The notes under the pieces were generated by a model. The model searched no databases. It was not told the origin of the DNA and saw nothing but the letters and a program-made list of their open reading frames with translations. Of a DNA stretch of 64,000 nt, positions 27,728-36,345 are shown one piece after another. The number at the start of each line of letters is the position of its first letter. Within the stretch, counting starts at the first letter, position 1. The position numbers and the translations under genes were made by a program. This DNA comes from Candidatus Roseilinea mizusawaensis (GTDB taxonomy: Bacteria; Chloroflexota; Anaerolineae; J036; Brachytrichaceae), in contig JAEANN010000056.1 of the NCBI GenBank assembly GCA_016841965.1, forward strand, positions 1-64,000. The letters run 5' to 3'.

Positions 27728-29152
27728 ATGGCGAAAGAACTTTTTATTCCCAAATTGGGGCAAACCGTTGAGGAAGTGCGCTTGGTGCGCTGGCTGGTCG
27801 AAGACGGCGCGCGTATCGAACAGGGCCAGGAAGTCCTAGAGGTCGAGACTGACAAGGCGATCTTTGCAGTCGAGTCGCCGGCCAAAGGGTATCTGCACAA
27901 AGGTCCGTTTGCAGAGGATGCTGTCTTACCCGTGCTGACGGTCGTGGCCGTTGTGGGCAAGCAGGACGAGAAGTTCCCGGCGGCCGGTGCGCCGGCCGAG
28001 GCAGCCTCGCCGGCGCAGCCGGCTGACAGCGCCCCGGCTGCACATGCTGAATCGAGCGCGTCAGCGCAAGCGCAGACTGCCGAAGCCGGGCGCATATTTG
28101 CGTCGCCACGCGCGCGCAAACTCGCCGCAGAAGAGGGCGTCGATCTGTCCAAAGTGACGCCTACCGGTGGCGGCGGCGCGCGGGTGGCCGAACGCGATGT
28201 GGTGGCTTATCTGCAATCTGCGCCAAAGGCCACGCCAATTGCCGAGCGCATGGCCGCCGAAGCCGGCATCGACCTGCGCTTGATCCAGGGCACAGGTGCG
28301 AACGGGACGATTACCAAAGAGGACGTGCAGCAAGCTGTTGCCCAACGGGCCGAGTCTCTCAAGGCCAAGGACGCCCAAGAAGCGCTTGCGCCGGCAGCAG
28401 CACAGGCGCCGTCGCCCTCTGCCGCGCCTGCCGCTCCATCTGTGCCGGCCTCACGCGGCGAGATTCTAGAGCGTGTGCCGTTGAAAGGCGTGCGCGCCGT
28501 CATTGCCGACCGCATGGCGACCAGCACCCGCACCGTGGCCCGTGTCACGCTGGTCATGGATGTAGATGCGACCGAGTTTGTCGCAGTCCGCGAGCGGCTG
28601 AAGGCCCGTTTCGCCGAGCAGTGGGGCTTTGCCCCTGGCTACAACGACATGCTGGTCATGGCGGTGGCGCGGGCGTTGCGCAAGTTCCCGTATATGAACG
28701 CGCGCATGACTTCGGACGCAATCGAATATCTGGCGCGCATTGATATCGGCATGGCCGTCGATACCGATCGCGGGCTGACCGTGCCGGTGGTGCGCAACGC
28801 CGATCAGAAATCCCTACGACAAATCGGGGCCGAGTTGCGCGAGCTGGTGGATCGGGCGCGCAAGGGACGCTCGCTGCCGGATGATTTCGGCGGCACATTC
28901 ACTATCACCAGTCTCGGCCCGCTCGATATAGACGCTTTCACGCCGGTTATCAACTATCCAGAGGCCGCCATTCTGGGCGTCGGACGCATCGCGGCGAAAG
29001 CTGTGGTGTTAAACGATCAGATTGTGGCGCGCAAGATGATGACGTTGAGCCTGGCGTTTGACCATCGGATTACCGATGGCGCGCCGGCAGCGCGGTTCCT
29101 GAAGTACATCAAGGAACTGATCGAGGAGCCGTTCCTGCTGCTGGCCGAATAA
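27728..29152 (+). CDS. Dihydrolipoamide acyltransferase E2 with two peripheral-subunit-binding domains
   Basis: 474 residues. Residues 1-78 form the lipoyl domain with the lipoylated Lys in VETDKAIF. An Ala/Pro linker leads to a first E3/E1-binding domain (FASPRARKLAAEEGVDLSKV) and, about 45 residues later, a second (ATPIAERMAAEAGIDLRLIQG, with GTITKEDV). A further Ala/Pro linker precedes the catalytic domain, which ends with the DHRITDG active-site motif. It transfers the acyl group from E1 to CoA. No E3 (dihydrolipoamide dehydrogenase) gene is in the window. Co-transcribed with the E1 fusion. Confidence 0.93.
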   Translation: MAKELFIPKLGQTVEEVRLVRWLVEDGARIEQGQEVLEVETDKAIFAVESPAKGYLHKGPFAEDAVLPVLTVVAVVGKQDEKFPAAGAPAEAASPAQPADSAPAAHAESSASAQAQTAEAGRIFASPRARKLAAEEGVDLSKVTPTGGGGARVAERDVVAYLQSAPKATPIAERMAAEAGIDLRLIQGTGANGTITKEDVQQAVAQRAESLKAKDAQEALAPAAAQAPSPSAAPAAPSVPASRGEILERVPLKGVRAVIADRMATSTRTVARVTLVMDVDATEFVAVRERLKARFAEQWGFAPGYNDMLVMAVARALRKFPYMNARMTSDAIEYLARIDIGMAVDTDRGLTVPVVRNADQKSLRQIGAELRELVDRARKGRSLPDDFGGTFTITSLGPLDIDAFTPVINYPEAAILGVGRIAAKAVVLNDQIVARKMMTLSLAFDHRITDGAPAARFLKYIKELIEEPFLLLAE

Positions 29153-29216
29153 CTTTGGTGGGCACGCGGGCCGTCTGGGCAACGGCTCGCGCGTTCATGG
29201 TCCTTTCTATCTCCTG

Positions 29217-29259
29217 AAGGTCGAAGCCGCTCTGGTGAAGGGCGGCTTCGGCCTTTTTC
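29217..29259 (+). terminator. Rho-independent terminator of the E1/E2 operon
   Basis: A 14-bp stem with one G-U pair (29217-29230 with 29242-29255), 11-base loop and a T-tract of five at 29254-29258. Confidence 0.85.
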
Positions 29260-29387
29260 GGGGCCGGCTAAAAACTTGCGCGATCCGGCAACCCGTGTAG
29301 AGTTTCCTGTAGAACTGGCCACACGTGCGCCCTGTGAGTAAACTACACAACACGCGCAAATACTCAGAGGTAAAGGAGAACCAATCC

Positions 29388-31004
29388 ATGCAAACCGTCT
29401 ATCTTGTCGCAAGCGGCGACTTGCGTTTGTCAGCCAATCAGGTGTGCTGGCCTGCGCAGGAAGCCATGGAAAATCAAATCTTTGAAGCAGTCAAGCGCGA
29501 AGGCGTCAAGATCAAGCGCGCACATCCTTACATCGACGAGAAGAAGCATGGCTTTATTGACAGTCAGAAGTACGGCATCGAAGTCTTCCGCAAGATTCCA
29601 GCCGACGCGCCCGTGATCGTAGCCGAGGCGGTCTGGCAGTACAGCCATCATGTGCTGCCCGGCCTCATCACGCACAAAGGCCCCATTTTGACGTTGGCCA
29701 ATTGGAGCGGCCAGTGGCCGGGGCTGGTCGGTATGCTGAACCTGAACGGCTCGATGACCGCTGCCGGCGTGAAGTACAGCACGTTGTGGAGCGAGAATTT
29801 CACCGATGATTTCTTTGTCAAAGGACTGCGCGCTTGGCTGAACAAGGGCAAAGTCGTTCACAAGACTGATCATGTCAAGCCCTATGACGCAGTCGAAGTG
29901 CCGAGCGCGGCAGCCGCCATCGGCGAGAGGTATGCCCAGGACCTGATGAAGAACAAGGCCATCATGGGCGTGTTCGACGAAGGCTGCATGGGCATGTACA
30001 ACGCCATCATCCCCGATGCGCTGTTGATGTCTACCGGCGTGTACAAGGAACGCCTCAGCCAGTCCGCGCTTGTGGCCAAGATGCGCACCGTCAGCGACGC
30101 TGAAGCGCGTGGCGTGTACGAGTGGCTGCTGAACAAGGGGATGAGGTTTCACCTCGGAACCGATGAAGCCACAGAACTGACCGAGCATCAGGTGCTAGAG
30201 CAGTGCAAGATGTACATCGCCGCGGTGCGCATTGCCGCCGAATTCGGTTGCGCTACGATCGGCATCCAGTATCAACAGGGTCTGAAGGACATGGCGCCGG
30301 CGTCAGACCTGGTCGAGGGGCTGCTGAACAATGTGGATCGCCCGCCCGTGTACGACGAGAAGACCGGCGAAGAATTGTACAAAGGGCAGGCTTTGCCGCA
30401 CTTCAACGAAGTGGACGAATGCGCCGGCCTGGATGCATTGGTGACCAACGGCCTGTGGACGCGCATGAAAATGTCGCCAGAGACCACATTGCACGATGTG
30501 CGCTGGGGGCGCTGGTACAGCGGGCCGGCTAACGACAATGGCCGCCATGTCGATGACTTCGTATGGGTGTTCGAGATTTCAGGGGCTGCGCCGCCAGAGC
30601 ATTTTATCGATGGCTATGCCGGCGCAGTGAGCGAGCGCCAACCGCCGATGTACTTCCCGCTGGGCGGCGGCACGCTAAAGGGCGTGAGCAAGCCGGGCTG
30701 GGTTGTGTGGAGTCGTGTGTGGGTGCAACCGGGTAAGCTCAACTTCGACACCGGCATTTGCGAAGCGGTCAAGTTGCCCGATGCCGAAACGCAAGAGCGC
30801 CTAAAGCTGACCACCGAGCAGTGGCCGATCATGAGCGCTATCACACCCGGCATCACCCGTGATCAGCTTATGGCCCGCCACAAGGCTAACCATATCAATG
30901 TCGCCTATGCGCCCACCAAAGCGGCAGCAAAGAAGGCTATGTTTGCCAAGGCTGCCGCGATGAAGGCGCTCGGTCTAGATGTGTCTTTCTGCGGCGAGTT
31001 CTGA
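29388..31004 (+). CDS. L-fucose/L-arabinose isomerase-like protein, function unknown
   Basis: 538 residues. The N-terminus (MQTVYLVASGDLRLSANQ) and the pattern of a VAEAVWQYSHHVLPGL segment, LTLANWSGQWPGLVGMLNLNGS, GVFDEGCMGMYNAIIPD and a late metal-type Glu/His region (EVDECAGLDALVTNGLW) suggest the fucose/arabinose isomerase superfamily, which interconverts aldoses and ketoses with Mn2+. The similarity is by pattern only and I cannot confirm all active-site residues. AAAGGAG 8 bases before the ATG at 29388 supports this start. It has its own transcription unit between the E1/E2 terminator and the third E1-beta gene. Confidence 0.5.
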   Translation: MQTVYLVASGDLRLSANQVCWPAQEAMENQIFEAVKREGVKIKRAHPYIDEKKHGFIDSQKYGIEVFRKIPADAPVIVAEAVWQYSHHVLPGLITHKGPILTLANWSGQWPGLVGMLNLNGSMTAAGVKYSTLWSENFTDDFFVKGLRAWLNKGKVVHKTDHVKPYDAVEVPSAAAAIGERYAQDLMKNKAIMGVFDEGCMGMYNAIIPDALLMSTGVYKERLSQSALVAKMRTVSDAEARGVYEWLLNKGMRFHLGTDEATELTEHQVLEQCKMYIAAVRIAAEFGCATIGIQYQQGLKDMAPASDLVEGLLNNVDRPPVYDEKTGEELYKGQALPHFNEVDECAGLDALVTNGLWTRMKMSPETTLHDVRWGRWYSGPANDNGRHVDDFVWVFEISGAAPPEHFIDGYAGAVSERQPPMYFPLGGGTLKGVSKPGWVVWSRVWVQPGKLNFDTGICEAVKLPDAETQERLKLTTEQWPIMSAITPGITRDQLMARHKANHINVAYAPTKAAAKKAMFAKAAAMKALGLDVSFCGEF

Positions 31005-31120
31005 GTTGCAGTGCGCAACGCCGGCTGCCTGAAAGACGCCTTCTTCTTTTATTGCAGCAAATATTGCAGCAAATGATTGACTGACCGGCGCAGAATTGAG
31101 TGCACAACTTGCCGCGATCG

Positions 31121-31155
31121 AATCCCGGCTTTGCAGAAAAGCCGGGATTATTTGT
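31121..31155 (+). terminator. Possible terminator or leader hairpin
   Basis: A perfect 11-bp stem AATCCCGGCTT / AAGCCGGGATT (31121-31131 with 31139-31149, 7-base loop) followed by ATTTGTT. Weak T-tract. It follows the isomerase-like gene by 117 bases and precedes the E1-beta start by 58. Confidence 0.5.
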
Positions 31156-31207
31156 TACACTTAATGCCCTGAAGCTCGACGCCAGCCTGGTGGGTCGGGT
31201 TTTAATC

Positions 31208-32230
31208 ATGGCAAGAGGGTTCAACACAGTGGCAAACAGAGAACTGACTTTTGCGCAAGCATTGCGCGAAGCGCTGACCGAGGAGATGACGCGCGACCCC
31301 AATATCATCTTGATGGGCGAGGATATCGGCCACTATGGCGGTGTCTTTCGCGTGACCGAGGGATTGCTGGCGAAGTTCGGCCCGCAGCGGGTCAAAGACA
31401 CGCCGATCAGCGAATCTGCCTTCGTGAGCATGGGGGTGGGCATGGCCATGACCGGCAAACGTCCTGTAGTTGAGCTGATGTTCATGGACTTTGCGCTTGT
31501 CTGCGCCGACTCGATTTTCAATCAGGCGGCCAAGATGCGTTCGATGAGTGGGGGCAAAGTACAGGTGCCACTGGTGATTCGCGCGCAGCAGGGCGGCGGG
31601 CGCGGCAACGGTGCGCAGCATTCACAAAGCTTTGAAACCCTGTTCACACACATCCCCGGCATCAAGGTGGTGATTCCTGCCACCCCCTACGATGCCAAAG
31701 GTCTCTTGAAAAGTGCGCTGCGGCAGAATAACCCGGTCATGTTTATCGAGCACAAATTGCTCTATCCAACCAAGGGCATGGTGCCCGAAGAGGAATACAC
31801 CATCCCGCTAGGACAGGCCGACGTCAAACGCCCTGGCGCCGATCTGACGATTGTTTCTTACTCGCGGCAACTTCTGTTTGCTCTGCAAGCTGCCGAGATG
31901 TTGGAAAAGGAACACGGCGTTTCTGCCGAGGTGATCGACCTGCGTTGTACCGTGCCGATGGACATTGACACGGTGATTGCCTCGTTGAAGAAGACACATC
32001 GTCTGTTGGTGACTCACGAAGCTCACGCGGCCTGCGGGGTTGGCGCAGAGGTGGCCATGCGCGTGATGGAGCGCGCTTTCGATGAACTGGACGCGCCGAT
32101 CGCGCGTGTTGCCGGCCTTGATCTGCCTATTCCGGTTGCCCGCTCCCTGGAAGAGGAAGTGCTGCCTCAGCCGCGCCACATCGTCGAGGCTGCAGTGGAA
32201 CTGATGCAGGGTCGCGTCAAAGCACGCTGA
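31208..32230 (+). CDS. 2-oxoacid dehydrogenase E1 beta subunit, stand-alone (paralogue 3 of 3)
   Basis: 340 residues from ATG 31208. Motifs: LTFAQALREALTEEMTRDPNI, LMGEDIGHYGGVFRVTEGL, DTPISESAFVSMGVGMAM, QHSQSFETLF, EHKLLYPTKG and VIDLRCTVPMD. A GTG at 31230 preceded by GAGGG with good spacing is a credible alternative start and would begin at the conserved core. Like the 7.9-kb copy it has no E1 alpha, E2 or E3 partner next to it. It may pair with an alpha subunit encoded elsewhere. A tandem-repeat array follows the stop. Confidence 0.85.
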   Translation: MARGFNTVANRELTFAQALREALTEEMTRDPNIILMGEDIGHYGGVFRVTEGLLAKFGPQRVKDTPISESAFVSMGVGMAMTGKRPVVELMFMDFALVCADSIFNQAAKMRSMSGGKVQVPLVIRAQQGGGRGNGAQHSQSFETLFTHIPGIKVVIPATPYDAKGLLKSALRQNNPVMFIEHKLLYPTKGMVPEEEYTIPLGQADVKRPGADLTIVSYSRQLLFALQAAEMLEKEHGVSAEVIDLRCTVPMDIDTVIASLKKTHRLLVTHEAHAACGVGAEVAMRVMERAFDELDAPIARVAGLDLPIPVARSLEEEVLPQPRHIVEAAVELMQGRVKAR

Positions 32231-32232
32231 AG

Positions 32233-32288
32233 GTGAGTGCTGGGTAGTGAGTGCTGAGCAATGAGTGCTGGGCAGTGAGTGCCGAGCG
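32233..32288. repeat. 14-bp tandem repeat, four copies
   Basis: Four head-to-tail units of consensus GTGAGTGCTGGGCA starting at 32233, 32247, 32261 and 32275, immediately after the E1-beta stop codon. Confidence 0.85.
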
Positions 32289-32311
32289 CGGCATACGCAA
32301 CCAGCACAGTC

Positions 32312-32332
32312 TGAAATCTAAAATCCAAAATC
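32312..32332. repeat. AAATCCAAAATC-type interspersed repeat
   Basis: AATCTAAAATCCAAAATC sits directly before the ATG at 32336. The same motif family occurs near 35330, 35405, 48180, 55140, 58730 and 60300. Confidence 0.6.
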
Positions 32333-32335
32333 GGC

Positions 32336-32833
32336 ATGGTGCAGGGTTTCTTTCATGTCTCGTTCACAGTGCGGGACCTCGACGTCAGCGTGAAGTGGTA
32401 CACCGAAGTGCTGGGGCTGGAATATGTGCGCAGCCAGGAGCAGCACAATGAATACACCGCCCGGCTGGTAGGGTTCCCCGGCGCGCACCTCAGAGTCGCT
32501 CAATTGCGGGTGCCCGGCCAGCCGTTGGCCCCGCGCGCCAATCACCACATCGAGCTGGTTGAGTATGTGCATCCGCAGGGGCGGGACGATCTTGATCTGT
32601 CCACCAACAACACCGGCTCTGGCCACTGGGCGTTCATCGTGGACGATATCCACGCTGAGTTCGCGCGCATGAAATCGCTGGGGGTGCGTTTCAAAGCCGA
32701 TGCACCCGTGGCCATCGAGGCCGGCGTCAACAAGGGCGGCTACACTGTCTATTTCTTTGATCCCGATGGCATCACCATGGAGCTGATTCAGCCCCCGCCG
32801 CCTGAACAGGCGGCTTTGAATCAACCATCGTGA
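32336..32833 (+). CDS. VOC-family (glyoxalase/extradiol dioxygenase fold) protein
   Basis: 165 residues. FFHVSFTVRDLDVSVKWYTEVLGLEYV opens one beta-alpha-beta-beta-beta module, and GHWAFIVDDIHAEFARMKSLGV with YFFDPDGITMELIQ forms the second. Metal-ligand positions (His in FFHVS, Glu in HHIELVEY, His in GHWAF, Glu in MELIQ) are all present, so an active metalloenzyme is plausible; substrate unknown. No RBS; the repeat directly upstream may supply a -10-like TAAAAT. Confidence 0.8.
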   Translation: MVQGFFHVSFTVRDLDVSVKWYTEVLGLEYVRSQEQHNEYTARLVGFPGAHLRVAQLRVPGQPLAPRANHHIELVEYVHPQGRDDLDLSTNNTGSGHWAFIVDDIHAEFARMKSLGVRFKADAPVAIEAGVNKGGYTVYFFDPDGITMELIQPPPPEQAALNQPS

Positions 32834-32839
32834 AGCGTG

Positions 32840-34180
32840 TTAGGGAAACAGCACGGGCGAGAGTTCGGGCGTATGCCGGCGCACAATCTCGCTGCTGAGC
32901 GCGTTGGCTTTGGCGATGTCGCGGTATAGCCACGCGCTGTTGCGCGGTTGGCGCGCTTGTGTCTGTGGATCAACTGCGTACAGCCCAAATTTCATGCGCC
33001 AGCCCTGGCCCCACTCGAAGTTGTCGATCAATGACCAGTGGTAGTAGCCCTGAATCTTGTAGTTGAACTGGGCTGCCGTCCATAGCACGCGCAGGTGGCG
33101 GACGATAAAAGCCGGGCGCTGGTTGTCATCGTCGTCGGGCAGGCCGTTTTCTGTGATGTAGATCGGCAGGCGATAACGGGCCAGCCGGCGCAGGCAATGC
33201 ATCAAGCCGTCGGGATAGATCTCGCCGTAGCCATGATCGCTCATCTCGCCGTCCGGAGTGTCGGCGATATTGCTGAACAGCAGGTCATGTCGTTTGGGGT
33301 CGAAATAACTGCGCGTGCGCGAGTAGTAATTTAGCCCAAACCAATCTAGCGTGCCGCGAACGGCGCGCGCGCTTTGTGACGCGCCGCGCCCCAGAATTGC
33401 GCCCCACCGCCCGCGCGTCAGGGCTTCGAGGATGCTCTGATTGAAAGCATAGTCTTGCAGGCGGGCGACGACTCGATCGAACACGTTGTTTGGGCGCAGC
33501 GCTTGAAACGCGCGCATGTGGTGGGCAATGCCAACGCGAGCCAGCGGCTGATGCGCATGGAGCGTCTGGTAGGCTGCCGCATGACCCAGCAGCATGTTGC
33601 GGATAACGCGCAAGGTCAGGTTGAAATCGCCAGGCCGGCCCGGCGGCATGTGACCGTCATCCGTCAGATAGCCCATGATGGCGTAGATGTTCGGTTCGTT
33701 GATGGTGCACCACATGTCGCACAGATCGCCCAGCGACTGCACAACTTTGGCCACAAACCGTTCAAATCTCGGCACGACGGCCTCGGATTCCCAGGCGCCC
33801 TGTTCTTCAAGCCAGATTGGGTTAGTGAAGTGATGCAGGGTGACCATCGGCTCGATGCCGCGCTGTCGCAGACCCAGCAGCATCTGTCGGTAGCGGTCGA
33901 TGGCAGCGCTGTCGAAGTAGCCCTCGCGCGGCTCGATGCGACTCCACTCCACAGACAAGCGATGGGCGTTCAAGCCGAGATCGACCATGCGGTCGAAGTC
34001 GGCCTCGGCGTTGCGCCACCAGTCGCAGGCCAGGCCGGCTTTGTCGCCGGTGCGAATATTGCCGGGCGTCTGTTCCCAGAGCGCCCACTGGTTGTTGTGG
34101 CTGTTGCCTTCGACCTGGTATGCGGCCGTGGCGGTGCCCCACTTGAAGTCTTTGGGGAAATAGTGAATGGCGTCTGACAT
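32840..34180 (-). CDS. Glycoside hydrolase family 1 beta-glucosidase
   Basis: 446 residues. FKWGTATAAYQVEG, TLHHFTNPIWLEEQGAW, the acid/base TINEPN, LDWFGLNYYSRT, the nucleophile ITENG and HWSLIDNFEWGQGW are the complete GH1 signature set. It hydrolyses terminal beta-glucosides or related glycosides with retention, probably in the cytoplasm as no signal peptide is seen. Start at 34180 (MSDAIHYFPKDF) matches relatives; no RBS is obvious. It ends 6 bases from the VOC gene's stop (convergent). Confidence 0.93.
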   Translation of the reverse strand: MSDAIHYFPKDFKWGTATAAYQVEGNSHNNQWALWEQTPGNIRTGDKAGLACDWWRNAEADFDRMVDLGLNAHRLSVEWSRIEPREGYFDSAAIDRYRQMLLGLRQRGIEPMVTLHHFTNPIWLEEQGAWESEAVVPRFERFVAKVVQSLGDLCDMWCTINEPNIYAIMGYLTDDGHMPPGRPGDFNLTLRVIRNMLLGHAAAYQTLHAHQPLARVGIAHHMRAFQALRPNNVFDRVVARLQDYAFNQSILEALTRGRWGAILGRGASQSARAVRGTLDWFGLNYYSRTRSYFDPKRHDLLFSNIADTPDGEMSDHGYGEIYPDGLMHCLRRLARYRLPIYITENGLPDDDDNQRPAFIVRHLRVLWTAAQFNYKIQGYYHWSLIDNFEWGQGWRMKFGLYAVDPQTQARQPRNSAWLYRDIAKANALSSEIVRRHTPELSPVLFP

Positions 34181-34225
34181 GCAGAGATGCTGACAAGCTA
34201 ACACAAGAGCGCAGGGGAGATGCAG

Positions 34226-35323
34226 TCAGCCGCTCAGGCCGTTGGTTTTGCGCAGCCGGCAAGCCTGTTGGTACAGCCACCAGCGCGCCGGCGAGAATAC
34301 TTGCCCCCATGCACCGATGTGGCGCACGATCTGTCCGCCGAAGCCGCGCTTGAAGCGGTAAACGCCCCACAAGCCATCGTTGCGATCTTTGAAGTTGGCT
34401 TCGAGCGTGGCTTCATCTTCATCCGGCACGCCCCACAGGTCATAGGTGCGGCAGCCACGTTCGCGCGCCCAACGCATGGCTTCCCATTGCAAGAGGTAAG
34501 TTGGCATCAGCTCACGGTCTTCGTTGCTGCTGGCCCCATACAAGTAGGTGGCGCGCTGGCCGAACGCGACGACGACCAAGCCGGCTAGCGTGCGCCGGTT
34601 GTGCTCGGCGATCAGCAGGCGCGCACGATCAGCGTTGAGCGGGCCAAACAGATTCAGAAACGATCGGTAATACGATTCCGGGTAGATCGAAAAGGCGTTG
34701 CGCTCGGCTGTGGTTTGTGACAGGCTGTAGAAAGCGGCTATGTCGTTTGACCCGCCTTCGCGCACAGTCACACCCTTGCGCCGAGCCAAGCCGATGTTGT
34801 AGCGCGTTTTCTGTTTCATGCTGGAGAGGATGTCCACTTCCTCTTCCACGTCCAGATTCACCCATATGGTACGCCGAGGTTGCACGTGTAGGTCGAGCGG
34901 GAATAGTCCGCAGCCGGCCAGGGTGCGCCGGTCAGAGGGGGTATCGAGTAATTCCGGCTCGACGATCAGGCCGATGGCGCCCCGGCTGTGGGCTGTTTTC
35001 GCAGCGATTTTGATGACGGCTGCGGCTGTATCGCGATTATCCCAGTTGACAACAGGCCCACGCGGCACATAGGCAAGCATGCCCAGGCCGAATGGCAGAC
35101 GTCGAAACAGAATGATCGAGCCGCCGATTAACTCTGCTTCGGCGTTGACGACAGTCGAGCGCACATATTGCCAGCCATGCTGAGATTTCAGCTCGCCCCA
35201 CTTGCTGGTTTGCAGCAAATGCCCGTAAGCGTGTTGTTCGACAAAAGCATCCCAACGGGCTGCCGGGAACACAGCGGCTTTCTTTTCTTTACGAGCGCGG
35301 ATCGGTTCGTCGGGGGTCAGCAT
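34226..35323 (-). CDS. FemX/FemAB-type peptidoglycan bridge transferase (GNAT fold)
   Basis: 365 residues. SKWGELKSQHGWQYVRS, LAYVPRGPVVNW, MKQKTRYNIGLARRKGV, YLYGASSNEDRELMPTYLLQWEAMRWARERG and YDLWGVPD, followed by GVYRFKRGFGG, are the standard FemX/FmhB pattern. These enzymes move an amino acid from aminoacyl-tRNA onto the lipid II stem peptide. The start is set at the first ATG (35323). A TTG further upstream would extend the frame through a repeat (encoding IQNPESKI) and is rejected. No RBS: the AAATCCAAAATC-type repeat ends 1-2 bases from the ATG. Confidence 0.85.
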   Translation of the reverse strand: MLTPDEPIRARKEKKAAVFPAARWDAFVEQHAYGHLLQTSKWGELKSQHGWQYVRSTVVNAEAELIGGSIILFRRLPFGLGMLAYVPRGPVVNWDNRDTAAAVIKIAAKTAHSRGAIGLIVEPELLDTPSDRRTLAGCGLFPLDLHVQPRRTIWVNLDVEEEVDILSSMKQKTRYNIGLARRKGVTVREGGSNDIAAFYSLSQTTAERNAFSIYPESYYRSFLNLFGPLNADRARLLIAEHNRRTLAGLVVVAFGQRATYLYGASSNEDRELMPTYLLQWEAMRWARERGCRTYDLWGVPDEDEATLEANFKDRNDGLWGVYRFKRGFGGQIVRHIGAWGQVFSPARWWLYQQACRLRKTNGLSG

Positions 35324-35324
35324 T

Positions 35325-35421
35325 GCGATTTTGGATTCTGGATTTTGGATTTCGGATTTGCAATCGCCGTGTGGCGGTGCATGGATCCAAAGTCGCAAGT
35401 CACAAATCGCAAATCCAAAAT
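35325..35421. repeat. Inverted pair of AAATCCAAAATC-type repeats beside tRNA-Pro
   Basis: ATTTTGGATT units repeat across 35327-35360; the inverse CAAATCCAAAAT lies at 35409-35420. About 45 bases separate the arms, and the right arm ends 9 bases from the 3' end of the tRNA gene. Confidence 0.6.
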
Positions 35422-35429
35422 GGCTTCAA

Positions 35430-35503
35430 TCGGGGAACCGGGATTTGAACCCGGGACCTCACGGACCCGAACCGTGCGCGCTACCAGGCTGCGCCACTCC
35501 CCG
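35430..35503 (-). tRNA. tRNA-Pro (anticodon CGG)
   Basis: Read on the minus strand it starts CGGGGAGTGGCGCAGCCTGG and folds into a full cloverleaf: 7-bp acceptor (one G-U), D arm with AGCCTGGTAGCGC, anticodon stem CACGG/CCGTG with loop TTCGGGT giving anticodon CGG (reads CCG, proline), T arm GGGTTCAAATCCC. Discriminator base A; CCA is not encoded. Confidence 0.95.
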
Positions 35504-35624
35504 AAGCGGGAGCTATGTTACCACACTTCGGGTTGGACGGGTGCATTACGTTGGTCGCGTGCTGCGCTGGGTCAGCCTGAGACACCTTAACAACCCGAAG
35601 AACCCAAAAAAGAACCTCAAACGC

Positions 35625-36335
35625 TTAGGCCACACCGAGGTATGCGGCCTTCACCTGCGGATTCTCGCGCATTTCTTGGGCGCTGCCCTGCAAGACGATG
35701 TTGCCGGTCTCAAGCACATAAGCGCGGTGCGCCACCGATAGCGCCATCAGCGCGTTCTGCTCCACCAGCAGAATGCTGGTGCCCTGTGCGTTGATCTCTT
35801 TGATGATGCGGAAGATTTCTTCGACTAATAGAGGGCTGAGGCCCATGGATGGCTCGTCGAGCAGCAGCAGATTGGGCCGGCTCATCAGCCCGCGCCCCAT
35901 CGCCAGCATCTGCTGCTCGCCGCCAGATAGTGCGCCGCCAAGCTGGTTGATGCGTTCTTTAAGACGGGGAAAGCTGGCAAACACGCGCTGCATGGTCTTG
36001 TCGATCTCGGCTTTGTCTTTGCGCGTATATGCGCCCAGTTCCAGATTTTGGCGCACGGTCAGCGGCGCAAAGATGCGCCGGCCCTCTGGCACGTGGCATA
36101 CACCCAGACGGACAATTTCTTCAGCCGGCATCGATGTGATATCGCGCCCTTTATAGCGGATGGTCCCCCCGCGCGGCGTGAGCAGGCCAGAGATGGCGCG
36201 CAGCGTGGTGGATTTGCCGGCGCCGTTTGCACCGATCAGCGTCACGATTTCACCTTCGTTGACGCTAAACGAGACACCTTGCAGCGCATGAATTGCGCCG
36301 TAGTACACATGTAAATTGTTGATCTCAAGCAGCAT
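35625..36335 (-). CDS. livF: Branched-chain amino acid-type ABC transporter ATPase
   Basis: 236 residues. The A-loop Tyr (VYYGAIHALQG), Walker A GANGAGKST, the LivF-typical CHVPEGRRIFAPLTV, signature LSGGEQQMLAMGRGLM, Walker B LLLLDEPSMGLSP and switch His-free H-loop region (LLVEQNA) are present. It powers a LivHM-type importer with LivG. LivH, LivM and the binding protein are absent from this window, and the neighbouring LivG is 5'-truncated, so this may be the remains of an operon. Located 10 bases after livG. Confidence 0.9.
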   Translation of the reverse strand: MLLEINNLHVYYGAIHALQGVSFSVNEGEIVTLIGANGAGKSTTLRAISGLLTPRGGTIRYKGRDITSMPAEEIVRLGVCHVPEGRRIFAPLTVRQNLELGAYTRKDKAEIDKTMQRVFASFPRLKERINQLGGALSGGEQQMLAMGRGLMSRPNLLLLDEPSMGLSPLLVEEIFRIIKEINAQGTSILLVEQNALMALSVAHRAYVLETGNIVLQGSAQEMRENPQVKAAYLGVA

Positions 36336-36345
36336 AGGTGTTTTC

